From: Hymenobacter sp. BT559
Lineage (GTDB): Bacteria; Bacteroidota; Bacteroidia; Cytophagales; Hymenobacteraceae
Direction: 5' to 3'
Assembly: GCF_017571525.1 (NCBI RefSeq)
Contig: NZ_JAGETY010000002.1
Span: 372,001 to 436,000, forward strand
DNA: 64,000 nt
Shown: positions 55,707 to 64,000 of the stretch, one piece after another
Numbering within the stretch: position 1 is the stretch's first letter
Layout of the letters: each line of letters begins with the position of its first letter
The notes under the pieces: generated by a model
What the model saw: the letters and a program-made list of their open reading frames with translations, nothing else
What the model was told of the DNA's origin: nothing
The model's database searches: none
Made by a program: the position numbers and the translations under genes

Positions 55707-56393
55707 ATGCCCGACCAGAACCCGCTCTTCCCCGCCTTTCTCAAGCTTGAAAACCTGCGCGTGTTACTCGTGGGCGGCGGCAACGTGGGCCTGGAGAAGC
55801 TTACCGCCATCCTACGCAGCAGCCCGGACACCGCTGTTACGGTAGTCAGTATTAGCTTTTTGCCCGATTTGCGGGCCCTAGCGGCTAGCCACCCGCGCCT
55901 CCAACTCATCGAGCGCGGCTGGCTCGAAACCGACCTCGACGCCGCCGACATCGTCTTTGCTGCCACCGACGACCCGGCTTTGCACCGCCGCATCAAGGCC
56001 GCCGCCCGCGCGCGCCGCCTGCTCGTGAACGTGGCCGATACGCCCGACCTCTGCGACTTCTACCTCTCTTCAGTGGTACAGAAGGGTCAACTGAAAGTCG
56101 CTATTTCCACCAATGGCAAGTCGCCTACGGTGGCCAAGCGCGTGCGCGCCATGCTGGAGGAAGCCCTACCCGACGAACTCGATGAAGTGCTGCAGCAGAT
56201 GACCGTCATTCGAAATAAGGTGGCCGGCGATTTCGCCGCCAAGGTCAAGTCGCTCAATGCCGTGACAGCCGAGTTAGCCGGCGGCAAGGCGTATGAGTCG
56301 CCGGCTACCAAGAAGTGGCGGCGCGTAGCTACTGGGTCGTTGCTGGCGGTTGGGGCGCTACTGGCTAGCAGGCTGTTTCGGCGGCCGGAGTAA
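55707..56393 (+). CDS. Precorrin-2 dehydrogenase / sirohydrochlorin ferrochelatase (MET8/CysG-N type)
   Basis: A 228-residue enzyme that oxidises precorrin-2 and inserts iron to complete siroheme. The NAD-binding loop is LLVGGGNVGLEKL, and DIVFAATDD and the catalytic NVADTPDLCDFY region with SPTVAKRVRAMLE are the CysG N-domain signatures. The C-terminus has an extra hydrophobic stretch (ATGSLLAVGALLASRLF), possibly a membrane anchor. It lacks the methyltransferase half, which is encoded separately at 45001-45744. Confidence 0.92.
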   Translation: MPDQNPLFPAFLKLENLRVLLVGGGNVGLEKLTAILRSSPDTAVTVVSISFLPDLRALAASHPRLQLIERGWLETDLDAADIVFAATDDPALHRRIKAAARARRLLVNVADTPDLCDFYLSSVVQKGQLKVAISTNGKSPTVAKRVRAMLEEALPDELDEVLQQMTVIRNKVAGDFAAKVKSLNAVTAELAGGKAYESPATKKWRRVATGSLLAVGALLASRLFRRPE

Positions 56394-56403
56394 AGGCTAG
56401 CGT

Positions 56404-56739
56404 TTAATACTGAAATATTTCCCCCAGTCGGGTACAAACCTCCAGCGCGGTTTCGGCTTCCAGCACCCCTAGCCGGCGCACCAGCCGCGTTTTATCCACC
56501 GACCGAATGTGGTCGAGGGCCACCTGCCCGGCTTTGCCCTGAAATTCGCAATCAACCCGCGACGGATACGCTCGCCGGCTGCTTGTGAGCGCCGCAATAA
56601 TGACCGTACGTAGGTAGCGGTTCAATTCATCGGGCGAGATGACCACGCACGGCCGCATCTTGTTGATTTCGCTGCCCTGCGTGGGGTCCAGGTTCACTAG
56701 CCACACCTCGAAGCGCTGGGGCATGGCTACCACTGCCAT
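56404..56739 (-). CDS. MazF/PemK-type toxin (mRNA interferase)
   Basis: A 111-residue toxin. The opening FEVWLVNLDPTQGSEINKMR, PCVVIS and the later DHIRSVDKTRLVRRLG match MazF, with the catalytic arginine in KMRP and threonine/serine in ALTSS. By family it cuts mRNA at short motifs. The start codon overlaps the antitoxin gene by 13 bases; an internal ATG at 56724 is possible. It is convergent with the MET8-type gene, 10 bases away. Confidence 0.9.
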   Translation of the reverse strand: MAVVAMPQRFEVWLVNLDPTQGSEINKMRPCVVISPDELNRYLRTVIIAALTSSRRAYPSRVDCEFQGKAGQVALDHIRSVDKTRLVRRLGVLEAETALEVCTRLGEIFQY

Positions 56740-56981
56740 TCGTCTTGCGAGCTATCGGCGAAGCCTTCCAGTAATTCGCCTTCCGGCTCTTGCCCGGCGG
56801 CTAGGGCGGCCTGCATCTGGGCATCCCAATCTTGCCGGGCGGGCTTGGCTACGGGCGTGATGAGCAAACCCTCAGGCGTCGGGCGCAGGTCTACTTCGCC
56901 GGCCAAGTGATATTGTTGCAGCAGCTTCTTCGGCAACACGATGCCTTGGGAGTTGCCGACGCGGATAAGACGAGTGTGCAT
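56727..56981 (-). CDS. MazE/AbrB-type antitoxin
   Basis: An 84-residue antitoxin with an N-terminal AbrB/SpoVT swapped-hairpin DNA-binding domain (IRVGNSQGIVLPKKLLQQYH) and an acidic, tryptophan-containing C-terminal tail (GFADSSQDEWQW) that should bind the toxin. The ATG at 56981 begins MHTRLIRVGNS; the upstream in-frame ATG at 56996 is less likely. A 19-bp inverted repeat overlaps the start codon, consistent with autorepression by MazE/MazEF. Confidence 0.88.
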   Translation of the reverse strand: MHTRLIRVGNSQGIVLPKKLLQQYHLAGEVDLRPTPEGLLITPVAKPARQDWDAQMQAALAAGQEPEGELLEGFADSSQDEWQW

Positions 56982-57025
56982 AGCACGAATGTACAAACAA
57001 AGTAATTACATTCGTGCTATGCACA
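56975..57025. promoter_or_regulatory. 19-bp perfect inverted repeat, probable mazEF operator
   Basis: TGTGCATAGCACGAATGTA (56975-56993) and its exact complement (57007-57025) are separated by 13 bases. The left arm covers the antitoxin start codon. Spacing of arm centres (32 bases, three helical turns) suits two antitoxin dimers on one face. Confidence 0.65.
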
Positions 57026-57031
57026 TACATG

Positions 57032-57748
57032 CTACATCGACGGCAACCCTTTATTGATAGCGTCGAAATGCGTCTTTACGGCGTTGACTATACTATTAAT
57101 ATACCTTTCCTGCGAAACCTTGAAGTAGACTGGATGATAGGCATCTATGTAAAGTATGCCATTAGATACCCAGCTATCTACTGCATCTTGATTACTTTTT
57201 GATTCACTGGTGCCGAAGCGGCTAGTGAATGAATCGTCATTCTGAAAAAATTCGAGCGTACTCCAACCGATAACGACATTCGGTTGTATCAACTCAATTT
57301 GCTCGTGCAGAAGGTATTTATTCTGATTATATAATTCATTAAGTCTCTCCCAGGGAGTCTGGGTTTCCGCACCGCACTTCCCAACATTTATGAATGCAAT
57401 GCTGTGAAGAGCATTGACAACTTCTTAATTTTCGGCTATTTCCGGCAGTTGTTCATACTCCACCAACCCATGTTGCAAGGAGTAGCTAACGTAGGCGGTG
57501 GTTCGCCAGGTCCGTGGCGAAGCGCGGCAAGCTTCCCAAGGGTCTTTTTTCAATTCTCCATTTGCTGACCATTCCATCCTGTCTCCAAGTTCATATGCCT
57601 CCTTGCCGATAAATAGCGGCCTAATGCTTTGCTTTTTCCACTGCTCCACATCCACTATTCCATCGGTAATGTAGCAGTCAAGCGGCGCTATCTTCTGAGC
57701 GCCTCTGATTCTTTGGTCGAGTTCTCGATGTTTCTGTTCGTAAGTCAT
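57032..57748 (-). pseudogene. Uracil-DNA-glycosylase-superfamily-like gene interrupted by one in-frame stop
   Basis: Two open frames, 57425-57748 and 57032-57424, are in the same reading frame and separated only by TAA at 57425-57427. Joined, they give about 237 residues that run smoothly through the break: LPEIAEN-stop-EVVNALHSIAFINVGK. The order (RPLFIGKEAYE, YVSYSLQHGL, FINVGKCG, LIQPNVVIGWSTLEFF) resembles uncharacterised members of the uracil-DNA glycosylase superfamily; this is a weak resemblance. One base change (GAA to TAA) would explain the stop. The DNA is clearly AT-rich compared with the window. It could also be a sequencing error. Confidence 0.6.
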
Positions 57749-57801
57749 GTTTATGTGTTTGTGAGTACGCTCGCAATCTAAGCAAAAGACACTGTATCAC
57801 C

Positions 57802-57832
57802 TTGCTAAACCCACTGAAAATCCGTACCTTTG
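57802..57832 (+). promoter_or_regulatory. Promoter of rpsA
   Basis: TTG (57802-57804), 20 bases, TACCTTTG (57825-57832): a full consensus promoter, with a 5' leader of about 104 bases before the ATG at 57943. Confidence 0.75.
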
Positions 57833-57942
57833 CGGCCCTGTCAAGGCGGCGGGTCGGGGGCTAGTGCTTCCGGAATCTACTTAAAATGCGCTCCGCCCTG
57901 GGTTCCGGTGTGGCGTTCAGTAGCTTAGGAACCTGCTATTAC

Positions 57943-59832
57943 ATGGCAGAATTGGTTGACGACTTCGACTGGGACAATGTTGGAGCAAGCGGCTTTGGCG
58001 GTAACTACAACGCCGAGCAGCGCGCCGAGCTGGAAAAGCTTTACGGCGACACCCTCACCACCGTACAGGAGGAAGAGGTAATTAAAGGCACCGTGGTGGG
58101 CATCACCGACCGCGATGTTATCCTGAATATCGGCTTCAAATCGGACGGCCTCGTGCCCCTGAGCGAATTCCGCGACCTGCCCGAGCTCAAAGTGGGCGAC
58201 GAGGTTGACGTGTTCATCGAAGACCAGGAAGATGCCAACGGCCAGCTCATCCTGAGCCGCAAGAAGGCTAAAATCAAGCAGGCCTGGAACGCTATCTACG
58301 CGGCTCTGGAGAATGACACCGTGCTGGAAGGCGTGGTGAAGCGTCGCACCAAAGGCGGCCTCATCATGGAGATGGATGGCGTAGAAGCCTTCCTCCCCGG
58401 CTCGCAGATTGACGTGAAGCCCATCCGCGACTTCGACATCTATGTTGGTCGCCGCATGGAAGTGAAAGTGGTGAAAATCAATGCCGCTTTCGACAACGTA
58501 GTTGTATCGCACAAAGTCCTCATTGAGAAGGACCTCGAGCAGCAGCGCGAAGCCATCCTGAACAACCTCGAAAAAGGTCAGATTCTGGAAGGCAACATCA
58601 AGAACATGACCAACTTCGGCGTGTTCATCGACCTCGGCGGTGTCGATGGTCTGCTGCACATCACGGACATTTCGTGGGGCCGCATCGCTCACCCGAGCGA
58701 AGCACTGCAGCTCGACCAGAAACTCAACGTGGTTGTGCTCGACTTCGACGAAGCCAAAAAGCGTATTTCGCTGGGCTTGAAGCAGCTGACGCCTCACCCA
58801 TGGGATTCGCTGCCGGCCGACCTCGGCCCCGGCTCGCGTGTTCAGGGCCGCATCGTGAACGTAGCCGACTACGGCGCGTTTATGGAAGTGGTACCGGGCG
58901 TTGAAGGCCTCATCCACGTGTCGGAAATGAGCTGGAGCCAGCACCTGCGCAACCCGCAGGACTTCATCAAGCAGGGCGACACGGTAGAGGCAGTAGTACT
59001 GACCCTCGACCGAGAAGACCGCAAGATGAGCCTGGGCATCAAGCAGTTGACCGAAGACCCGTGGACCCGTGGTGACTTCGCTGAGAAGTTTGCTGTAGGC
59101 ACCAAGCACAGCGGCGCTGTGCGCAACCTGACCAACTTCGGCCTGTTCGTAGAACTGGAAGAAGGTGTAGACGGCCTCGTGCACGTTTCGGACCTGTCGT
59201 GGACCAAGAAAATTAAGCACCCTTCGGAGGTGGTTAAAGTTGGCGACAAGCTCGACGTAGTAGTACTGGAGCTTGACATGCCCGCTCGCCGCCTGGCCCT
59301 GGGTGTGAAGCAGCTGGAAGAAAACCCCTGGGATACCTTCCAGACGGTGTTCACCCCCGGCTCGGTACACAAGGCTACTATCACCGAGAAGTCGGACCGT
59401 GGCGCTGTACTCGAACTGCCGTACGGCATCGAGGGCTTCGCTTACCCCAAAGGCTTGGTGAAAGAGGATGGCTCGAACGCCGAGAACGGCGAGCAACTGG
59501 ACTTCCGCGTTACGGAGTTCTCGAAAGATGACCGTCGCATCGTGCTCTCGCACACTGCCGTGTACAACAAAGAGGACGAAAGCAACCGCACCACCAACTC
59601 GAAGTTTGCGAAGAAGGCCCCCGCTGGCGGTGCTACCCAAGGCGAAGGCAAACTGAGCGACCTCAAGAAGCCCGCCGAGAAGAACACCCTCGGTGACCTC
59701 GACGCCCTGAGCGCGCTGCGCGACCAGCTTGCTGGTGCCGAGCGTCAGGCTGGCGAAGACAAGCTGCGCGCCCGTCAGGACACGCCGCTAGCTGGCAACT
59801 CGCCCGACAACGCCGAGATTCAGGGTTCGTAA
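57943..59832 (+). CDS. rpsA: 30S ribosomal protein S1
   Basis: A 629-residue protein with six S1 RNA-binding domains starting near residues 30, 115, 200, 290, 375 and 465; the third to fifth carry the clearest signature (NFGVFIDLGGVDGLLHITDI; YGAFMEVVPGVEGLIHVSEM; NFGLFVELEEGVDGLVHVSD). It helps mRNA bind the ribosome, though in this phylum most messages lack Shine-Dalgarno sequences. The ATG at 57943 (MAELVDDFDWDNVG) is preferred to an in-frame ATG at 57886 whose extra residues are unlike S1. The codon bias is stronger than in neighbours, as expected for a highly expressed gene. Confidence 0.95.
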   Translation: MAELVDDFDWDNVGASGFGGNYNAEQRAELEKLYGDTLTTVQEEEVIKGTVVGITDRDVILNIGFKSDGLVPLSEFRDLPELKVGDEVDVFIEDQEDANGQLILSRKKAKIKQAWNAIYAALENDTVLEGVVKRRTKGGLIMEMDGVEAFLPGSQIDVKPIRDFDIYVGRRMEVKVVKINAAFDNVVVSHKVLIEKDLEQQREAILNNLEKGQILEGNIKNMTNFGVFIDLGGVDGLLHITDISWGRIAHPSEALQLDQKLNVVVLDFDEAKKRISLGLKQLTPHPWDSLPADLGPGSRVQGRIVNVADYGAFMEVVPGVEGLIHVSEMSWSQHLRNPQDFIKQGDTVEAVVLTLDREDRKMSLGIKQLTEDPWTRGDFAEKFAVGTKHSGAVRNLTNFGLFVELEEGVDGLVHVSDLSWTKKIKHPSEVVKVGDKLDVVVLELDMPARRLALGVKQLEENPWDTFQTVFTPGSVHKATITEKSDRGAVLELPYGIEGFAYPKGLVKEDGSNAENGEQLDFRVTEFSKDDRRIVLSHTAVYNKEDESNRTTNSKFAKKAPAGGATQGEGKLSDLKKPAEKNTLGDLDALSALRDQLAGAERQAGEDKLRARQDTPLAGNSPDNAEIQGS

Positions 59833-59857
59833 GCTCTTAGAATTGCGTTAAAACAAG

Positions 59858-59887
59858 AAGCCCCGGCCGCAAGGTCGGGGCTTTTTT
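59858..59887 (+). terminator. Terminator of rpsA
   Basis: A GC-rich stem (AGCCCCGGCC with GGTCGGGGCT) and a run of six T follow the stop codon by 26 bases. Confidence 0.9.
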
Positions 59888-59991
59888 GTGCAATTTTTTC
59901 GGCAAACAGCTGGCTAGCCCCCTGCTGAACCTTGTACTAACTGAGAGACGGAATTAAATTTGTAATCGCCTTTCTCTCACCTGTTTATTTG

Positions 59992-62900
59992 ATGAAGAAA
60001 TTATACATTACGGGTTTATTCCTTTCATGGCTGCTGCTCAATGGCTTAGCGGCGGGCGCCCAAACCACGGTGAAGCGTGTGGTGCTCCAAGGCTTCTGGT
60101 GGGACTACTATAATGGTAATTATCCGTTTAAGTGGGCAGACTACCTGGCCGAGCTAGCCCCCCGCCTGAAGGCCATGGGCGTGGATGCCGTCTGGATTCC
60201 GCCCACGCCCAAGAACAAGAACGCTACCAACGACGTGGGCTACTCGCCTTTCGACCAGTACGACCTCGGCGACAAGTACCAAAAGGGGTCCGCGCGCACG
60301 CGCTTCGGCTCGAAGGATGAGTTTTTGCGCATGGTGGCCGTGCTGCACGCCAACGGCATCGAGGTGATTCAGGACGTGGTGCTGAACCATACCGACGGCG
60401 CGGGCACCAGCGACGGCTCGGCCGGCCAGGACCCCGAGCCGACCTATTCGATGCAGACGAATAGCGGCTATAAAACCTTCCGCTACAGCTCGTTTGGCAC
60501 GCCGGTGCCCGAGGCGGGCGACAACGGCGCGGCCTACGCCGCCCGCCAGGGCCGCTGGCCGAAGAACTACGCCAACTTTCACCCCCAGCTAGGGCATAAT
60601 ACCAGCCAGGGAGACATGGCCGCACCGTATTTCGGCCCCGACTTCTGCTACGGCAACGACGGCGGCAATGATGGCTATGGGCCACTTAGCCCCAATTACT
60701 TAGCCCTTTACCCAGGGGCCTATAACCCCACGCAGAGCCAGGGCTACAGCCAGACCCAGGCCCGCAACTGGGTGGTATGGATGAAAAAGCAAACCGGCGT
60801 AGACGGTTTTCGCTGGGACGCGGTGAAGCACTTCAGTTACAACACCCAGCAGGACCTGAGCTACAACCTCAAGTACAACGCCGGCTGGGCAAGCGCGGGC
60901 GAGCGCATGTTTAACGTGGGCGAATTTGTGGGCGGTGCCTCGGATATGGACAACTACATCACGACGATGCAGGGCCAGAATGGCGGCTCCGACTTCCTGA
61001 TGGGCACCTTCGACTTTAGCTTGCGCGGGGCCATTTATGGTATGGTGAGCGGCAATGGGGGCTACGACCTGGGCCAGATTCCGGGGCAGCAGCAGGGGCA
61101 GCGCGTGGCCTACTACAACGGCTCGAACACCTACGTGCACCGCACGGCGCCCTTCGTGAACAACCACGATACCTTCCGGCCGCAGCTCGATGCGAATGGC
61201 AACTACACGGGCTGGAACACCGGCGACGAATTAGCGGCCCACATCGACCCGTTTGACGTGCGCCTCTCGGCGGCCTATGCCATTGCGTTTGCCGTGGATG
61301 GCAATCCGCACATTTACTTCGAAGACCTGTTTAATATCGGCGGCACGAGCAAGCGCTACACGCACGTGCCCACCTCGACCGCCGACCTGCCCACCCGCGA
61401 CGACCTCGTGAACCTGCTGTGGTGCCACCAGCACCTCAATTTCAAGGATGGCGCGTATAAAGTACCGTATACTTCACCCGACCACCTCGTGATTGAGCGC
61501 AGCACCAAGGCGCTCATCGGCATCAACGACAGCTACGATACCTGGCAGAACAACACCGTGCGCACCGATTTTGCGGTGGGCACGCGGCTGGTAGACTACT
61601 CGGGGGCCAATGGCTCGGATGTAAAAACGGTGTTTCAGGGCAACGATGGCAATGCCTACGTGAACGTAAACACGCCACCCTGCAACGGCACGGCCGCCTA
61701 CGGCCGGCGCGGCTACTCGGTGTGGGCCCCCGAAGGCCAGGGCAGCAGCGCCTACGCCCCGGCCCGCGCCGCCACCACGAGCCAGGAATGGGAGATGGCC
61801 GACGACCTCGGCGACCGCAACTGCCAGAGCCTGGGCCAGGGCGGCCGCCTGCCCGACTACTCGACCAACCGCCGCTTGGTGGGTAAAATCTACGTGCAGG
61901 CGGGCCAGCCCGTCACCTACGAGCTCTATCCCGAGGCGAGCAGCAACACCAACAGCCTCACGGTGAGCCTGTATGACCTGCGCGGCAACCGCTTGGGCAC
62001 GGCGAGCGGCACGGCCTCGGCCATTGGCACCTACACGCCCGCCAACACCGGCTGGCTGGCCCTGAAAGCACAGAACACCAGCGCCACCTACGCCGGCCAG
62101 CGCTGCTTCGTGAAAGCTACGTATACCGCGCCCGCCGCTGTAGACACGCGTAATGCCACCGCGCCGCTCAACACGGTGGCCATCTGGACCGGCAACGACG
62201 ACAGCACCGACCCTAGCGACTGCCGCAACTGGGAAAACGGCGTGACGCCCACCGCCAGCACCGACGTGCTGGTGCCCGCTGGCGCCACGCTCATGCCCAG
62301 CCTGAGCACCGGCACCCTGGCCGCCCACGACCTCACCATCGAGGCCGGCGCTACCATTACCCTAGCGCCGGGCACCAGCCTGCGCGTGGCCGGCAATTTT
62401 GCTAACCAAGGCACGCTCAGCGGCACCGGCCAGGTGCTGTTTAATGGCAGCAGCGCGCAGTCGATTATCGGCAGCACGGCATTCTACAGCCTGCGCATTG
62501 CCAACGCGGCCGACGTGACGCTACTCAGCCCCATTGTGGTGAGCGATACACTGGCCCTGCGCGCCGGCCACCTGGTGGTTGATAACCAAGCCCTCACGCT
62601 AGGGGCCAACGCCACCATAACCGGGGCTAATGCCAGCAGCTACCTCATCACCCGCGACGACCCGGCCGGCCTGGGATACGTGCGGCGCTCGGTGCCGGCC
62701 ACTGGCGTAGCCATCAGCTTCCCGGTGGGCACGGCCAGCAGCTACGCGCCCGCCACCTTAACTAATAGCGGCGCAACTGCTGATGTTAACGTACGCACCT
62801 TCAGCAGCTTGCTCGAGCACGGCACCAGCGGCGCGCCCTACGCCAATGCCAGCCGCTTTGTGAGCCGCGCCTGGGAAATATCGCCCCTAGCCAGCGGCGC

Positions 62901-63660
62901 CGTAGTCGATGTGACGCTGCAATGGCCGGCTTCGGCCGAAAATGCCAGCTTCCAACGGGCTAGCGCCAGCGTGTTCCACAACGATAACACCAGTACGGGC
63001 ACCTGGACCGCACTGCCCGGCACCGGCCCCACCGGTTCCGACCCGTACCAGGTCACGGCTACGGGCGTGAGTAGCTTCTCGACGTTTGCGGTGGGTTCGA
63101 CCGCGCCGCTGCCGGTGCAGCTTGTGCGTTTTGGCGCGCAGCGCACGGCCGCCTCGGCCGTAGCGGTGGGCTGGGCCACAGCATCGGAAGAAAATTGTGC
63201 GCAGTTTGAAATTGAGCGCTCGGTTGATGGCCGCCAGTTTCAGCGGGTAGGCACGGTGGCTTGCGCCGGCAGCCAGGGCCTGGCGCACAGCTACACCTTC
63301 CGCGACGATGCCGCCGCAGGGGCCTACTACTACCGATTGCGCCAGGTAGATGCCGACGGCCAAACGCAGTACAGCACCGTGGCTTACGTAAGCCAGTCGG
63401 CCGATACTGCCCTCGGCCTCAGCGCTTTCCCCAACCCTACCACGGGCACCGTGACGCTGCTAGGGCTGCCGGCCAGCGCCGCCGTTACCCTGAGCCTCAC
63501 CAGCGCATTAGGGCAGCCCCTGCTGGCTACCAGCGTCGGTTCGCTACCCGCCGCTACTGCTGCCCTCAATGCAGCCCTGCGCACGTGCGCGCCCGGCGTA
63601 TATGTGCTTACGGCTGAGGTCAATGGCCAGCGGCAGCACCTGAAAATCGTGAAGGAATAG
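59992..63660 (+). CDS. Secreted GH13 alpha-amylase with T9SS sorting tail
   Basis: A 1222-residue exported amylase. After the signal peptide (about 24 residues) lies a GH13 barrel with Asp128 in DVVLNHTDG (region I), nucleophile Asp276 in GFRWDAVKH, acid/base Glu311 in NVGEFVGG and Asp393 in VNNHDT. A C-terminal all-beta domain of the GH13 enzyme follows, then a beta-helix-like stretch (about residues 745-880, ATITLAPGTSLRVAGNF), an Ig-like region, and a C-terminal T9SS type A domain (SAFPNPTTGTVTLLG, then LKIVKE). It should degrade starch or related glucans at the cell surface or outside. The ATG at 59992 directly follows a TTG. Confidence 0.93.
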   Translation: MKKLYITGLFLSWLLLNGLAAGAQTTVKRVVLQGFWWDYYNGNYPFKWADYLAELAPRLKAMGVDAVWIPPTPKNKNATNDVGYSPFDQYDLGDKYQKGSARTRFGSKDEFLRMVAVLHANGIEVIQDVVLNHTDGAGTSDGSAGQDPEPTYSMQTNSGYKTFRYSSFGTPVPEAGDNGAAYAARQGRWPKNYANFHPQLGHNTSQGDMAAPYFGPDFCYGNDGGNDGYGPLSPNYLALYPGAYNPTQSQGYSQTQARNWVVWMKKQTGVDGFRWDAVKHFSYNTQQDLSYNLKYNAGWASAGERMFNVGEFVGGASDMDNYITTMQGQNGGSDFLMGTFDFSLRGAIYGMVSGNGGYDLGQIPGQQQGQRVAYYNGSNTYVHRTAPFVNNHDTFRPQLDANGNYTGWNTGDELAAHIDPFDVRLSAAYAIAFAVDGNPHIYFEDLFNIGGTSKRYTHVPTSTADLPTRDDLVNLLWCHQHLNFKDGAYKVPYTSPDHLVIERSTKALIGINDSYDTWQNNTVRTDFAVGTRLVDYSGANGSDVKTVFQGNDGNAYVNVNTPPCNGTAAYGRRGYSVWAPEGQGSSAYAPARAATTSQEWEMADDLGDRNCQSLGQGGRLPDYSTNRRLVGKIYVQAGQPVTYELYPEASSNTNSLTVSLYDLRGNRLGTASGTASAIGTYTPANTGWLALKAQNTSATYAGQRCFVKATYTAPAAVDTRNATAPLNTVAIWTGNDDSTDPSDCRNWENGVTPTASTDVLVPAGATLMPSLSTGTLAAHDLTIEAGATITLAPGTSLRVAGNFANQGTLSGTGQVLFNGSSAQSIIGSTAFYSLRIANAADVTLLSPIVVSDTLALRAGHLVVDNQALTLGANATITGANASSYLITRDDPAGLGYVRRSVPATGVAISFPVGTASSYAPATLTNSGATADVNVRTFSSLLEHGTSGAPYANASRFVSRAWEISPLASGAVVDVTLQWPASAENASFQRASASVFHNDNTSTGTWTALPGTGPTGSDPYQVTATGVSSFSTFAVGSTAPLPVQLVRFGAQRTAASAVAVGWATASEENCAQFEIERSVDGRQFQRVGTVACAGSQGLAHSYTFRDDAAAGAYYYRLRQVDADGQTQYSTVAYVSQSADTALGLSAFPNPTTGTVTLLGLPASAAVTLSLTSALGQPLLATSVGSLPAATAALNAALRTCAPGVYVLTAEVNGQRQHLKIVKE

Positions 63661-63690
63661 CCTGCCGGCGGCAGAAAACTGCCGCTGGCC

Positions 63691-63721
63691 TTGGTCAAAT
63701 CGCCGCTGCTCCGTACCTTTG
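63691..63721 (+). promoter_or_regulatory. Promoter of tRNA-Cys
   Basis: TTG (63691-63693), 20 bases, TACCTTTG (63714-63721), ending 12 bases before the mature tRNA. Confidence 0.75.
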
Positions 63722-63733
63722 CCCGCCCAAGCC

Positions 63734-63804
63734 GGTAACGTGACCGAGTGGCTAGGTAGAGGTCTGCAAAACCTCCTACGGCGGTTCGAATCCGCCCGTT
63801 ACCT
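63734..63804 (+). tRNA. tRNA-Cys (GCA)
   Basis: A 71-base cloverleaf. The acceptor stem GGTAACG pairs with CGTTACC, the anticodon stem GAGGT/ACCTC encloses the loop CTGCAAA with anticodon GCA, and the T arm is GGCGGTTCGAATCCGCC. The discriminator base is T, as expected for tRNA-Cys. CCA is not encoded. Confidence 0.95.
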
Positions 63805-63807
63805 CTC

Positions 63808-63850
63808 AAAAAGCCCCTGCTGCTTCTCTGCGAAGCGCCAGGGGCTTTTT
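63808..63850 (+). terminator. Terminator of tRNA-Cys
   Basis: AAAAAGCCCCTG pairs with CAGGGGCTTTTT around a 19-base inner hairpin, directly after the tRNA. Confidence 0.9.
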
Positions 63851-63946
63851 CGTGGCCCGGCAGCCTAACGCAGACCGCGTAAGTGGCGTACTGCCTACAT
63901 TGCCGCACCGCTGGCCGGGCCGGCGCCTTATCCTTGTTTTGGCCAT

Positions 63947-64000
63947 ATGAAGATTATAGACCTCCGCACTATGCGCGGGCCGAGCTACTGGTCGGTAAAG
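63947..64000 (+). CDS. cphA: Cyanophycin synthetase, start only (3' truncated)
   Basis: Eighteen codons are visible, MKIIDLRTMRGPSYWSVK, which match the conserved N-terminus of cyanophycin synthetases. The family polymerises aspartate and arginine into cyanophycin, a nitrogen reserve, which would suit a genome with a nitrate assimilation cluster. The rest lies outside the window. Confidence 0.75.
   Translation, partial: MKIIDLRTMRGPSYWSVK

Noticed and set aside
57925-59640. 571-codon open frame on the minus strand opposite rpsA
   Set aside because: It is the antisense shadow of a GC-rich, strongly codon-biased gene; its protein is histidine- and valine-rich with no recognisable domain.

Overview
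The window looks like a chromosome segment of a Bacteroidota bacterium close to Hymenobacter (family Hymenobacteraceae). The evidence is a high GC content (about 60% by eye), promoters of the Bacteroidota type (TTG, 19-20 bases, TAnnTTTG), almost no Shine-Dalgarno sequences, secreted enzymes ending in a type IX secretion (T9SS) sorting tail, and gene sets typical of the group: DUF5683 beside parB, dapB and lepB, a short LeuA, and a YidC with a large periplasmic domain. No ribosomal RNA, phage, insertion sequence or CRISPR array is visible. The genus assignment is inference.

Layout. 1-13 kb: the end of a PaoABC-like molybdenum hydroxylase operon, a sugar-type epimerase, an azoreductase behind a palindrome, a YdeI-like gene, a fused SerB-SerA enzyme, the remnant of an HNH nuclease gene, a PBP4-type carboxypeptidase, a secreted hydrolase and a helical-repeat protein. 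13-25 kb: a complete branched-chain amino acid region, leuA-leuC-leuD-leuB-ilvD-ilvB-ilvN-ilvC-ilvA, with a candidate leader-peptide attenuator between leuB and ilvD. 25-29 kb: two secreted polysaccharide-related genes (GH5 and beta-helix). 29-36 kb: pyrG, yidC, an oligopeptide-binding lipoprotein and a metallo-hydrolase. 36-42 kb: the housekeeping run parA, parB, DUF5683, dapB, lepB, with two small genes and a repeat between parA and parB. 42-44.4 kb: a hydrolase and a DUF3298 lipoprotein. 44.4-56.4 kb: a nitrate assimilation cluster. 56.4-57.8 kb: a mazEF module and a gene broken by one stop codon. 57.8-64 kb: rpsA, a large T9SS amylase, tRNA-Cys and the start of cphA.

The nitrate cluster works as a unit. 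NarK-type transport brings in nitrate; an unusually fused molybdenum nitrate reductase (catalytic domain, FAD/NAD(P) diaphorase and [2Fe-2S] domain in one chain) makes nitrite; NirBD makes ammonium. SUMT and a MET8-type dehydrogenase make the siroheme that NirB needs. A DUF4202 gene and a protein that looks like a siroheme reductase without the siroheme cysteines, ending in a rubredoxin, complete the set. The divergent promoter region between SUMT and nirB carries a perfect 40-bp inverted repeat.

At genome scale the window is strewn with two families of paired palindromic repeats (one family overlaps stop codons of two genes) and with the hexamer GCTAGC at roughly seven times random expectation, which resembles the highly iterated palindrome HIP1 of cyanobacteria.
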